DNA of 64,000 nucleotides from Nitrospira sp. (GTDB taxonomy: Bacteria; Nitrospirota; Nitrospiria; Nitrospirales; Nitrospiraceae), in contig JAFEBI010000006.1 of assembly GCA_018242725.1 (NCBI GenBank), positions 134,539-198,538 on the forward strand, in the 5' to 3' direction. The translations under genes were made by a program, and so were the position numbers. Shown here piece by piece: positions 25,373 to 34,072 of this stretch. The first letter of the stretch is position 1. Every line of letters starts with the position of its first letter. The notes beneath the pieces are model-generated. The model did no database searches and had not been told where the DNA came from. It worked only from the letters and a program-made list of their open reading frames with translations.

Positions 25373-27157
25373 ATGAATTCTAAACCACCCGTTCACGCTA
25401 TACAAGACGATCACATCGACCAGGCGATCCACTATCACGTCCGCACAAAGCATCAGTTCAATCAGTATGCCCGTTCGTTAGGCTATCTTGATTGGGCGAA
25501 TCAACCGGATCCGTTCCGACGGTTCGACGGGGCACAGCTGATTCCTCTTCCGTTACTCAAATCCGATGAGGAGCCGTTGTCACCGGCATATGATGCGATC
25601 TACCGACCGGGGGCCGTTCCCTGTCAGTCTGTCAACTTGCGAACTCTATCTCGATTTTTCGAACTCGCTCTTGCCTTATCGGCATGGAAGAAGGCCGGCG
25701 AATCGGAGTGGGCGCTACGGAGTAACCCGTCGTCCGGCAATCTGCATCCAACGGAAGGGTATGTGGTTTTGCCGCAGATCGAGGGACTTAATCTGACGCC
25801 GGGACTGTACCACTATGTGCCCAAAGAGCATGGGATGGAATGGAGAGCCGCGTTCCAAGCCGACGCTGTTGCTCGACTCATGGCTACCTTTCTTCCTAAT
25901 GCGTTTCTCTTTGGACTGACATCGGTGTACTGGCGGGAAGCCTGGAAATATGGTGAACGGGCCTTTCGCTACTGTAATCATGACGTTGGTCATGCGATTG
26001 GGACTGCGAGGATTGCGGCGGCGACGCTGGGTTGGAATACGGCGCTGCTGGACGGGATGGATCAGGATACGGTGGCGATTTTGCTCGGAACGGATCGCAC
26101 GGAGGACTTTGGCGAGGCAGAGCCTGAACATCCTGATTGTCTGGCTGTTGTCTGGCCATCTGAAAACGTGAAACGTGAGCATTCAAAAGTGCCATTGTTT
26201 CTTGATGTGGTGATTGTGAAAGAAGTGGTCGAAGGAACCTGGTATGGGAAAGCCAATCGCTTGAGCCGTGAACACGGAGTCCATTGGAACATCATCGACG
26301 AAGTCGCCGAGGCGTCATGGAAAGAACAACCTGAAAAAACGGCAATTGATCTTCAATCAAAAACCTTTTCCTCATCCGATTCGCATCACGCGTTACCGTT
26401 CGGCAGGCTCACGGCCCTGCCTGTTATCGAAGGGCGAGCGACGAGTGATACTGGTCCGACGGCCGGCCTGATCATTCACCAACGCCGAAGCGCCGTCGCG
26501 TTTGATGGGAAGACGTCGATTTCTGCCGAGACATTTTTTCACATGCTGCAACGGGTCATGCCCTGGGCCGAACGTTCGCAGTTAGAACGGCCGATGCCGT
26601 GGGATGTCTGGCCTTATGATCCGGCGATTCATTTGTTGATCTTCGTCCATCGAGTCGATGGGCTGACACCCGGGCTCTACTGTTTTGTGAGGGATAGCAG
26701 AAAGCTGTCGTTTATTCAGCAAGTCATGAACCTCGACCTCAACTGGATGATCGCGCCTGGTTGCCCGGATGGGCTTCTTCTGTATCGGCTCCTTGAAGGC
26801 GACGCAAGAAGGTTGGCGGTACAGCTTAGTTGCCATCAGGACATCGCCGGAGACAGTGCTTTCTCGTTTGGCATGGTGGCCGAGTTTGAGGGAACCTTGC
26901 GGGAGCGGGGCGCCTGGTGGTATCCACGCCTATTTTGGGAAGCAGGTTTGATCGGGCAGGTCATGTATTTGGAAGCGGAAGCCGCAGGGGTGCGGGCGAC
27001 CGGAATTGGCTGTTTCTTTGATGATCCGGTTCATGAAATCGTCGGGATTAAGGATTTAGCCATGCAGTCGCTGTATCATTTCACAATTGGTGGGCCGGTA
27101 GAGGATCAACGCCTGCAGACCTTGCCGCCGTACGGACATCTCATGCGTGAGGGGTAA
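25373..27157 (+). CDS. SagB/ThcOx-type dehydrogenase, two nitroreductase-like halves
   Basis: The 594-residue protein has an N-terminal SagB-type nitroreductase domain (about residues 60-260) with the FMN-contact segment LRSNPSSGNLHPTEGYVV and PGLYHYVPKEH. A second, more divergent nitroreductase-like half (about 370-590) includes PGLYCFVRDSRK. SagB/ThcOx enzymes are FMN-dependent oxidases that turn azolines into azoles in thiazole/oxazole-modified peptides. No YcaO, precursor peptide or transporter gene lies nearby, so a RiPP role cannot be claimed. The next gene overlaps or closely follows, giving a probable two-gene unit. Confidence 0.82.
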   Translation: MNSKPPVHAIQDDHIDQAIHYHVRTKHQFNQYARSLGYLDWANQPDPFRRFDGAQLIPLPLLKSDEEPLSPAYDAIYRPGAVPCQSVNLRTLSRFFELALALSAWKKAGESEWALRSNPSSGNLHPTEGYVVLPQIEGLNLTPGLYHYVPKEHGMEWRAAFQADAVARLMATFLPNAFLFGLTSVYWREAWKYGERAFRYCNHDVGHAIGTARIAAATLGWNTALLDGMDQDTVAILLGTDRTEDFGEAEPEHPDCLAVVWPSENVKREHSKVPLFLDVVIVKEVVEGTWYGKANRLSREHGVHWNIIDEVAEASWKEQPEKTAIDLQSKTFSSSDSHHALPFGRLTALPVIEGRATSDTGPTAGLIIHQRRSAVAFDGKTSISAETFFHMLQRVMPWAERSQLERPMPWDVWPYDPAIHLLIFVHRVDGLTPGLYCFVRDSRKLSFIQQVMNLDLNWMIAPGCPDGLLLYRLLEGDARRLAVQLSCHQDIAGDSAFSFGMVAEFEGTLRERGAWWYPRLFWEAGLIGQVMYLEAEAAGVRATGIGCFFDDPVHEIVGIKDLAMQSLYHFTIGGPVEDQRLQTLPPYGHLMREG

Positions 27158-27191
27158 AGAGCGAGGCGCAAGCGGTAGGAGGCAAGGAGCA

Positions 27192-28040
27192 ATGTTCAAG
27201 ATCAAGCGAAAGGCCGACAAGCCGAAACGGACGGTGCTCTATAACATCGTCGAGGACTATTCGGAATTTGATGCTCCCGGCAATGTCACGGTCTGTGCGA
27301 TGACGGAGCAGGAGGATCTTCCAGCCCATGCCAAGATCCTGTCCGAAAGCTACGATGTTCCACTTGAAACGATGACCATCTTGCTGGCGACCGGTGGAGT
27401 GTATGTCTATCCACACCTTGGCGGTATCCTCACACGAGGATTGTTCGCCTGCCGGATCGATTCAACGAGGGAGGGGATAAAATATACGTGGACCTTGGAT
27501 CTCGTGCAGTTTGCCGAAGCAGAGCACTTGGTTCGATCCGGGGCGCGTTCACTCGTCGAGGCGGCCTGGGAGGTGCTTGGGAAGGCGCTCCCTGGTGAAC
27601 TACAAGCCAAACTTCAGCAGAAAAATTTGGGTTTGGATTACCGAACGTTGGATCGCGCCGTCGCCAAAGGCGGTGACATCAAGTACATCGATTTTCGGAA
27701 GGACTGGTCACCGCACTTTAAGCGGCTCTGTATCATGCCGGATGGACGACTGGTTGAGACCGGGGGAATTCAAGAATTTGCGCAGCTGCACGGCATTACC
27801 GTCGCTCAAGCCCGAGAGCTGATTCAGCAGGGTGGGACGCTTGAGGTGGATGGCGAGGTGCTGGCCTGTCAGATTGTCAATGGTCAACCGGCTGTGGCGA
27901 GATTTAGTGCCATGAATTATGTGAAGGCAAAGGACTTGGCATCTTCGAAGGGCCTACACCTGATGGACGCGCTCAGTGAAGTCGGGTATGCCGATCCCGC
28001 GATGATGCGAGGGTTAGCGCGAAAAACACTGCGTGCATGA
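27192..28040 (+). CDS. Hypothetical protein, partner of the SagB-type gene
   Basis: The ATG at 27192 has GGAGC close upstream; an earlier in-frame start at 27147 would overlap the preceding gene. The product has about 282 residues, is soluble and has no recognised domain with certainty. The segment IQEFAQLHGITVAQARELIQQGG followed by LEVDG looks like a small helix-turn S4-like region, but this is only an impression. The 34-base gap to the preceding SagB-type gene suggests co-transcription and a shared role. Confidence 0.65.
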   Translation: MFKIKRKADKPKRTVLYNIVEDYSEFDAPGNVTVCAMTEQEDLPAHAKILSESYDVPLETMTILLATGGVYVYPHLGGILTRGLFACRIDSTREGIKYTWTLDLVQFAEAEHLVRSGARSLVEAAWEVLGKALPGELQAKLQQKNLGLDYRTLDRAVAKGGDIKYIDFRKDWSPHFKRLCIMPDGRLVETGGIQEFAQLHGITVAQARELIQQGGTLEVDGEVLACQIVNGQPAVARFSAMNYVKAKDLASSKGLHLMDALSEVGYADPAMMRGLARKTLRA

Positions 28041-28060
28041 CCGTGATAAAAGTGGCGTTT

Positions 28061-28630
28061 CTACTCGAGCGGGGGATCGTGTCTACACACGCCGGCAGTT
28101 TTATGAAAACGTTGGGGACCTAGCATCGGTGTCAGCCACCTAGCTAACCAAGGTTCTATTGACGTCGTCGCAGGCTGTTTCTCCGCCGCGTACCCACCAA
28201 GGCCAGCGCCGAGCACATTGCATATCACATCCGTGATAGAGGAGATGCGGTTGTGGCAGAAGACTTGGAAGAGTTCAGCCGAAAGCGAAACGCCTCCGGC
28301 GATGGCGAGAGTCGCAGCAAGGGTCCAACGAGAGGGCGCATTCTGATTCAGTTGGTAATGAAGGAGATATCCGAACACCACGAACCAAAGCGTATTGCCA
28401 ATGACGTCTATGAGTTTATTCCAGGAAAAAGAGAAATCATGAAAGGGGACCCAACGGATCTGACCCCAGTGTGGGTGTCCGACAAAATTACTCAATGGAA
28501 AGAGAGGCGCAATTGCCAAGATAACGAGTAAGAACCAAATGGTCCTATTCTTCAGAGTCGACCGTGAGCGGAACGCGTTTGGGGAGAATGCTTCGATACC
28601 CATAGTCCATCGGCCGATCAGATCATTCAT
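28061..28630 (-). CDS. VanZ-like membrane protein
   Basis: The 189-residue protein has four predicted helices and the VanZ-type pattern with IDVIGNTLWFVVFGYLL and ELFQVFCHNRISSITDVICNVLGAGLG. The original VanZ gives low teicoplanin resistance, but most members have no known function. It is transcribed toward the SagB pair and is not obviously part of an operon. An internal ATG at 28603 could be the start. Confidence 0.85.
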   Translation of the reverse strand: MNDLIGRWTMGIEAFSPNAFRSRSTLKNRTIWFLLVILAIAPLFPLSNFVGHPHWGQIRWVPFHDFSFSWNKLIDVIGNTLWFVVFGYLLHYQLNQNAPSRWTLAATLAIAGGVSLSAELFQVFCHNRISSITDVICNVLGAGLGGYAAEKQPATTSIEPWLARWLTPMLGPQRFHKTAGVCRHDPPLE

Positions 28631-28771
28631 CCAGAGTCACAAGTATACACGATGAACAGAATGGCCAATTAGGATTGGGATGTGTTCAGCCCACAAGGGA
28701 ACCGGCATGATATCGAGTCAGAGAAAGAAAATTAGGAGTCGTAGCTGATGGAAGGGGGAGTCTGTGGTCGA

Positions 28772-29134
28772 TCAGGCGGCCAGTTCCTCTTTCACGGCAT
28801 CGAGCAGTTTATTGATGTCGAACGGTTTTTCAAACGCCTGGCGAGCACCAAAGAGCTTTGCGACATTGAGGAAGTTGTGGTCGCCTTGGGCTCCTGTGAT
28901 GGCAATGACTTTGGCGTCGAGGTATTCGCGGGTGAGTTGAAGCGTAGCCTCAAGACCGTCAGTCTCCGGCATCAAGAGGTCCATAATCACAAGATCGACG
29001 TGTTCCTTCTGGTAGAGAGTGAGTCCCTTGCGGCCATCCTCTGCTTCAAGCACACGGTGCCCTGCTTTTTCCAAAACGCCTTTGAGCAATCCTCTGATTG
29101 ATTGCTCATCATCGATGACTAGGATAGTGGCCAT
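28772..29134 (-). CDS. Stand-alone response regulator receiver (CheY-like)
   Basis: The 120-residue protein is a single receiver domain. It has the acidic pair in LVIDDEQS, the phospho-acceptor aspartate in DLVIMDLLMPETDG, the switch threonine in AITGAQG and the lysine in FEKPFD. There is no output domain and no histidine kinase next to it, so it acts through a phosphorelay partner elsewhere or as a motility or signalling effector. Its target is unknown. Confidence 0.93.
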   Translation of the reverse strand: MATILVIDDEQSIRGLLKGVLEKAGHRVLEAEDGRKGLTLYQKEHVDLVIMDLLMPETDGLEATLQLTREYLDAKVIAITGAQGDHNFLNVAKLFGARQAFEKPFDINKLLDAVKEELAA

Positions 29135-29453
29135 AGGTGCTCGCGTTGTTATGATTCGATCTTACCTGGGGGGCGCGGGACTGTCTAGAAATAAAACGAT
29201 ACTAGATGGTTAGGTGCAAATGGGATACATGACGGAGGGCCAATCAGTTCAGTAGTATCTCTCTTCTGATCCGAGGACTGAACACCTCAAGGGACATCGA
29301 TATTCAATCCCACGTTCATTCTTCACCTACTTGTCGGAGATTCCAGCCATCAATCCGCTGAAATAATTGGTTGACCGAGCTTTTGTTTTTTGTTACAAGC
29401 CTTCAGCTTTGGAACTATGGCAGTTCAATTTTTGGACATCTAGGTAGGAAGGT
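29135..29453. other. 319-base gap, no feature recognised
   Basis: The divergent upstream regions of the receiver gene and the DUF882 gene lie here. I see no open frame with coding character, no clear hairpin terminator and no tRNA. An AT-rich tract (TTTTGTTTTTTGTTAC, near 29381-29396) could be part of the plus-strand promoter. Confidence 0.4.
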
Positions 29454-30038
29454 GTGTCCGTGAATAGAGCCGATCAGTCTACGTGGGATTGGACCCGTCG
29501 AGCATTTCTTCAGGTTTCTCTGGTCGGGACTCTCTTGCTGAGTGGGCGGTTGATTGGTCCGCAGCCCGTTCAAGCTCGCGAGCTTCCCGAAGGCCGGTTG
29601 ACGTTGGTCAACATCTGGACAGATGAGCGGTTGGATGTGACCTATCGAGACGAATCCGGCAGCTATGATCTGGCGGCGCTCGATGATGTCAATTATCTTC
29701 TCCGGTGCCACAAGACCGGGGAGATCGGCGCGATCGATGTGCGGGTGCTGGAGCACGTCAATTTGGTGCAGAAAAAGCTTGGTACGCAGCGGGAGATCCA
29801 TATCATCTCAGGGTTTCGTTCTCCGGAATACAACGATCTCTTGGTGCGAACGGGGCAACAAGCCGCCAGAAACAGCCTGCATGTGCAGGGTCAAGCGATC
29901 GACCTCAGTATTCCCGGCATTCCCCTGAAGAAACTCCGCGAGGCCGCGCTCGAATTAAAGTATGGTGGAGTCGGTTCATATAGAAATTCGACCTATGTGC
30001 ATTTAGACTCTGGACCCTTCCGATCCTGGTATCACTAG
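29454..30038 (+). CDS. Tat-exported DUF882/YcbK-family peptidase (M15-like)
   Basis: The 194-residue protein starts with GTG, preceded by GGAAGG. Its N-terminus carries a twin-arginine signal (TRRAFLQ followed by VSLVGTLLLSG), so it is exported folded. The peptidase part has the zinc-ligand patterns SGFRSPEYN, HVQGQAIDLS (His-x6-Asp) and a final YVHLDSG histidine, as in M15/DUF882 enzymes. YcbK (MepK) in E. coli cleaves peptidoglycan cross-links. The role here is probably cell-wall remodelling. Confidence 0.88.
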   Translation: MSVNRADQSTWDWTRRAFLQVSLVGTLLLSGRLIGPQPVQARELPEGRLTLVNIWTDERLDVTYRDESGSYDLAALDDVNYLLRCHKTGEIGAIDVRVLEHVNLVQKKLGTQREIHIISGFRSPEYNDLLVRTGQQAARNSLHVQGQAIDLSIPGIPLKKLREAALELKYGGVGSYRNSTYVHLDSGPFRSWYH

Positions 30039-30290
30039 CCCTCCCAGCTTCATTGAGGGTGGCACTTCCTCTGTGGGGCGCCAACTTTTCTCTATATTGC
30101 TAAATCCTCACGGGATACGTAGCTGTCCGTGCTGCTCTTTAGGAGTGCACTGCAAGTATCGTTCAAAGATTGTCACCAAGAAATCTTTCACTTCGGCGAG
30201 ATGACATCGAAGATTTGAACGGAACCACGATTGTGAAGTTGCCGACTTTTTCTGGATATCAAAAAGCTTCAGCTCTTGAATAGTGGGCTC

Positions 30291-32501
30291 CTATCCATGC
30301 CGCTTCAACCAAAGAGCAGAGAGGGGAGGGAGCGTCATCGTCAGGGAATAGGGGAACCCATGGCTGGGAGTCTTATCAGCATGTAACCCGCCGCCGTTCC
30401 CAATATTACTGCCGCCGTAGGCGACGCCATCGGTATTCATGAGTTCTCGATACCACCCTGCTTCCGGAACTCCGATGCGATAGCTATACCGAGGAACGGG
30501 CGTGAAGTTGCACACACAGATGATCGCTTCACCGGGCTTTCTCGCCTTACGAAGGTACGCGATAACGGAATTGTTGGAGTCGCTGAAGTCGATCCACTGA
30601 AATCCATCCCAATCAAAGTCGATCTCGTGTAACGTAGATTCTTGGCGATAGAGTTGATTCAAGTCGCGGGTAAGACGCTGTAACCCGCGATGTGGCTCGT
30701 ATTCACAGAGATGCCAGTCAAGGCTGGTATCATGATTCCACTCTTTCCACTGCCCAAACTCACTACCCATGAACAGCATTTTTTTCCCAGGGTGACTGTA
30801 CATGTATCCATAGAGCAGCCGGAGATTGGCGAAGCGTTGCCACACATCACCGGGCATCTTGTCGAGCAACGTTCGTTTGCCGTAGACCACTTCGTCATGA
30901 GAGAGGGCGAGGATAAAATTCTCACTGAAGGCGTAGAGCAAGCCAAACGTGATTTGATTCTGATGGAACCGGCGATAGAGGGGGTCATACTGGAAGAAGG
31001 CTAACATGTCGTGCATCCATCCCATGTTCCACTTGAACGTAAACCCGAGTCCTCCCGTGTAAGTCGGACGCGAGACGCCTGACCACGACGTCGATTCTTC
31101 TGCAATGGTGATGGCCCCGGGAAACTCTCGGTGGACGAGGATATTGAGTTCTTTGAGCAGCGAGACTGCGCCAAGGTTCTCCTTTCCGCCGAACTCATTG
31201 GGAATCCATTCACCATTCTTTCGTCCATAGTCGAGGTACAGCATGGATGCCACGGCATCCACGCGTAATCCGTCGATGTGATACTTGTCCAGCCAGAACA
31301 GGGCACTGTTCAGGAGAAACGTTCGCACCTCGACACGGTCGTAGTTGAAGATCCGACTATGCCAATCGGGATGGTATCCCAGGCGTGGATCGGCGTGGTC
31401 ATAGAGATGCGTTCCATCAAACAGCGCTAACCCATGTGGATCATCAGGAAAGTGTGCCGGCGCCCAGTCTATGATGACACCGAGCCCGGCCTGATGAGCG
31501 CGATCTACGAACGCCATGAATCCTTGTGGGTCGCCATGTCGACTGGTGGCTGCAAAATACCCGGTCGCTTGATAGCCCCATGATCCGTCGAAGGGGTGTT
31601 CCGTGATTGGGAGAAGCTCCAGATGGGTGTACCCAAGATCCTTGGCGTAGGGGATGAGCTTCTCAGCGAGTTCGTGGTACGTCAGCCATCGATTGTTCTC
31701 CTCTGGTACGCGCCTCCAGGATCCCAAATGCACTTCATAGATCGAGAGAGGAGCGGTGAGAGGGTCTTTCGTCGATCGCGCCGCCATCCAGACCTCATCT
31801 TGCCATCTGTAGCTGGACAGATCGCGCACCACTGAGGCGGTTCGTGGGCGAAGCTCGCCGGCGAAGGCGTAGGGGTCGGCTTTGAGGAAAAGCGCGCTGT
31901 GTTCTCTGGTTCGAATCTCGTACTTGTACAGGGTTCCTTCCGTGAGATCGGGAATAAAGAGCTCCCAGGCGCCGGTCACTCCACGGCTCGTCATGGGGTG
32001 GAGGAGTCCATTCCAGCCATTGAAGTCTCCAACGACACTGACACGGGTGGCATTCGGAGCCCAGACCACAAAGTGCACACCGCGGACGCCAGCGATAGTG
32101 CGGATATGGGCACCAAAGTGTTCGTAGGCCCTGAGCAACGTTCCCTCGGCAAACAGGTGCAGGTCGAAATCCGTCAACAGCGGGGAAACGGCATAGGGGT
32201 CGGATGTCTCAGTGACAGTGTCGTCGAGGTGTGTGATGCGAAGTCGGTATGTGGGTATGGACGTTGTGTCAGGAAGCAGCGTCTCATAGAGACCCTCTTC
32301 GTAAATGCGTGTCATGCGCCACAAGACGGAGTTGGAGAGGAGCGCAACCTCCTTGACGCCTGGCTGCCAGGCTCGGAGCGCAAGATGGGGGCACTCGTTG
32401 ATCTGGATTACGTGAGGGCCAAGCACCGAGTGCGGATCCCAATGTGTTCCGGTTCTGAGGCGATCGACATCATCTTGTTGAACGGTTGGCTCATTCGGCA
32501 T
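30291..32501 (-). CDS. glgB: 1,4-alpha-glucan branching enzyme GlgB
   Basis: The 736-residue enzyme has a CBM48 N-terminal module (about 120-210) and a GH13 catalytic domain. The catalytic aspartate is in GLRVDAVASMLY, the glutamate in TIAEESTS, and the transition-state aspartate in LSHDEVVYGK; the length is normal for GlgB. It forms alpha-1,6 branches in glycogen. glgA is 27 kb away in the same window, so glycogen genes are scattered here. The neighbour downstream is the convergent DUF882 gene. Confidence 0.96.
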   Translation of the reverse strand: MPNEPTVQQDDVDRLRTGTHWDPHSVLGPHVIQINECPHLALRAWQPGVKEVALLSNSVLWRMTRIYEEGLYETLLPDTTSIPTYRLRITHLDDTVTETSDPYAVSPLLTDFDLHLFAEGTLLRAYEHFGAHIRTIAGVRGVHFVVWAPNATRVSVVGDFNGWNGLLHPMTSRGVTGAWELFIPDLTEGTLYKYEIRTREHSALFLKADPYAFAGELRPRTASVVRDLSSYRWQDEVWMAARSTKDPLTAPLSIYEVHLGSWRRVPEENNRWLTYHELAEKLIPYAKDLGYTHLELLPITEHPFDGSWGYQATGYFAATSRHGDPQGFMAFVDRAHQAGLGVIIDWAPAHFPDDPHGLALFDGTHLYDHADPRLGYHPDWHSRIFNYDRVEVRTFLLNSALFWLDKYHIDGLRVDAVASMLYLDYGRKNGEWIPNEFGGKENLGAVSLLKELNILVHREFPGAITIAEESTSWSGVSRPTYTGGLGFTFKWNMGWMHDMLAFFQYDPLYRRFHQNQITFGLLYAFSENFILALSHDEVVYGKRTLLDKMPGDVWQRFANLRLLYGYMYSHPGKKMLFMGSEFGQWKEWNHDTSLDWHLCEYEPHRGLQRLTRDLNQLYRQESTLHEIDFDWDGFQWIDFSDSNNSVIAYLRKARKPGEAIICVCNFTPVPRYSYRIGVPEAGWYRELMNTDGVAYGGSNIGNGGGLHADKTPSHGFPYSLTMTLPPLSALWLKRHG

Positions 32502-32664
32502 AGGCCTATCCTACTGACGGCGACGCCGATTAGGAAGGAGAAAATGTGATTCTCTGAGGCATCACAGGAATCGCCTCAAAGACAACGCTGTTTGCATTGT
32601 GTCTGCCGTCCCCGGATAATGCGGAGGCTTGGATGATCGGTTGTAAGCCATAACGAGGTATCGG

Positions 32665-34008
32665 ATGTCTTCTTTGACCCTAGCCCTTCTCATCTTTGGC
32701 CTGTGTTACCTGCTCATCATGACCGAGTGGCTCCACAAAACGATTGTGGCGCTGTTCGGTGCCGCCGTGATGATCAGTTTGGGCGTGGTGTCGCAGGAAG
32801 AAGCGTTTTACTCTCACGAGTTCGGAGTCGATTACAACGTGATCTTTCTGTTGATTGGCATGATGGTCATCGTAAATATCGTACGGGAGACAGGATTGTT
32901 CGAGGTGTTGGCCGTCTGGGCCGCGCAGAGGGCAGACGCGAAGCCGTTTCGTCTCCTGGTTTTGTTGGCAGTGCTCACGGCGGCATTGTCTGCCATGCTG
33001 GATAACGTCACCACGGTTTTATTGATGGCGCCCGTCACACTTGCGATCACCAAGCGCTTGGACTTGAACCCTATCACATTTTTGGTCACGGAGGCGTTGG
33101 CCTCCAATATCGGTGGGACAGCCACGCTCGTCGGCGATCCACCCAATATCATGATTGCCAGCAAGGCGGAGCTCAGCTATCTCGATTTTCTCATCCTTAT
33201 GGGGCCGATCGTCGTCGTCATTATGGGGCTGTTTCTCGCAGTGCTGTGGGTCGTCTTTGGGCGAAAGATGACGGTCGCCCCGCATCTGAGAGAGTCGGTC
33301 CTTTTGTTGAGTGCGCAGGAGGCGGTACCGGATATGGCATTTTTGCGTCGCTGTCTGTTTTTACTCATGATCGTCAACGTGGCATTCTGCTTCCACTCCC
33401 TTGTTCATCTCGAACCTGCCACGATCGCCTTGCTAGGTGCGAGTCTGTTCATGGTGATGGGACATGCCAGGCGTAGACACGAAGAAGATGCGGAGGAGTT
33501 GACGTATCTGGCGGAAGTAGAGTGGAAGACCATCTTCTTTTTTGTCGGTCTCTTCATCCTGGTGGGGGGATTGGTCAAGGTTGGAGTGATTCGATATCTT
33601 GCTGATCAATTGGTATCCGTGACAAGGGGAAACCTCGCAGGGTCCACCATGGCGGTGTTGTGGGGATCGGCGTTGCTGTCCGCCGCAGTGGACAATATTC
33701 CCTATGTGGCTGCGATGAATCCGTTGATTGTCGACCTCGCCAGATCATTGCATCCGGAGATCACCGATTATACGACATTGGTTCATCAAGCAGACATCAT
33801 CCCACTCTGGTGGGCGCTGGCATTGGGGGCTTGCTTGGGAGGCAACGGCACCATCATCGGGGCGAGCGCCAATGTCGTTATCGTGGATCTTGCTCGGAAG
33901 GCCGGGTATCGGATTACCTTTTGGCAGTTCTTTAAGTATGGCTGTCCGGTCATGATGGGATCGGTAGCGCTCAGTGCCGTCTACCTTTGGTTTGTATTTC
34001 TGCGATAG
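32665..34008 (+). CDS. ArsB/NhaD-like (SLC13/CitMHS superfamily) ion permease
   Basis: The 447-residue protein has about eleven helices and conserved segments of the ion-transporter superfamily: SAMLDNVTTVLLMAP, SNIGGTATLVGDPPNIMI, and, in the second half, SAAVDNIPYVAAMNPL and GGNGTIIGASANVV. These two DN and GDPPN-type repeats match ArsB/NhaD-type transporters. The ion may be sodium/proton or an oxyanion; there is no ars gene beside it. The gene is divergent from glgB. Confidence 0.88.
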   Translation: MSSLTLALLIFGLCYLLIMTEWLHKTIVALFGAAVMISLGVVSQEEAFYSHEFGVDYNVIFLLIGMMVIVNIVRETGLFEVLAVWAAQRADAKPFRLLVLLAVLTAALSAMLDNVTTVLLMAPVTLAITKRLDLNPITFLVTEALASNIGGTATLVGDPPNIMIASKAELSYLDFLILMGPIVVVIMGLFLAVLWVVFGRKMTVAPHLRESVLLLSAQEAVPDMAFLRRCLFLLMIVNVAFCFHSLVHLEPATIALLGASLFMVMGHARRRHEEDAEELTYLAEVEWKTIFFFVGLFILVGGLVKVGVIRYLADQLVSVTRGNLAGSTMAVLWGSALLSAAVDNIPYVAAMNPLIVDLARSLHPEITDYTTLVHQADIIPLWWALALGACLGGNGTIIGASANVVIVDLARKAGYRITFWQFFKYGCPVMMGSVALSAVYLWFVFLR

Positions 34009-34072
34009 GTCGCCTCTGCCCGATCTCCAATTCATTCACACAAACCGAGGTGGGGGACTCGACCGAGATGAA

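Noticed and set aside
32546..32578. Overlapping inverted repeats (GTGAT/ATCAC and TGAGGC/GCCTCA) between divergent glgB and permease genes
   Set aside because: The stems are only 5-6 bases, which is common by chance; there is no evidence for attenuation.
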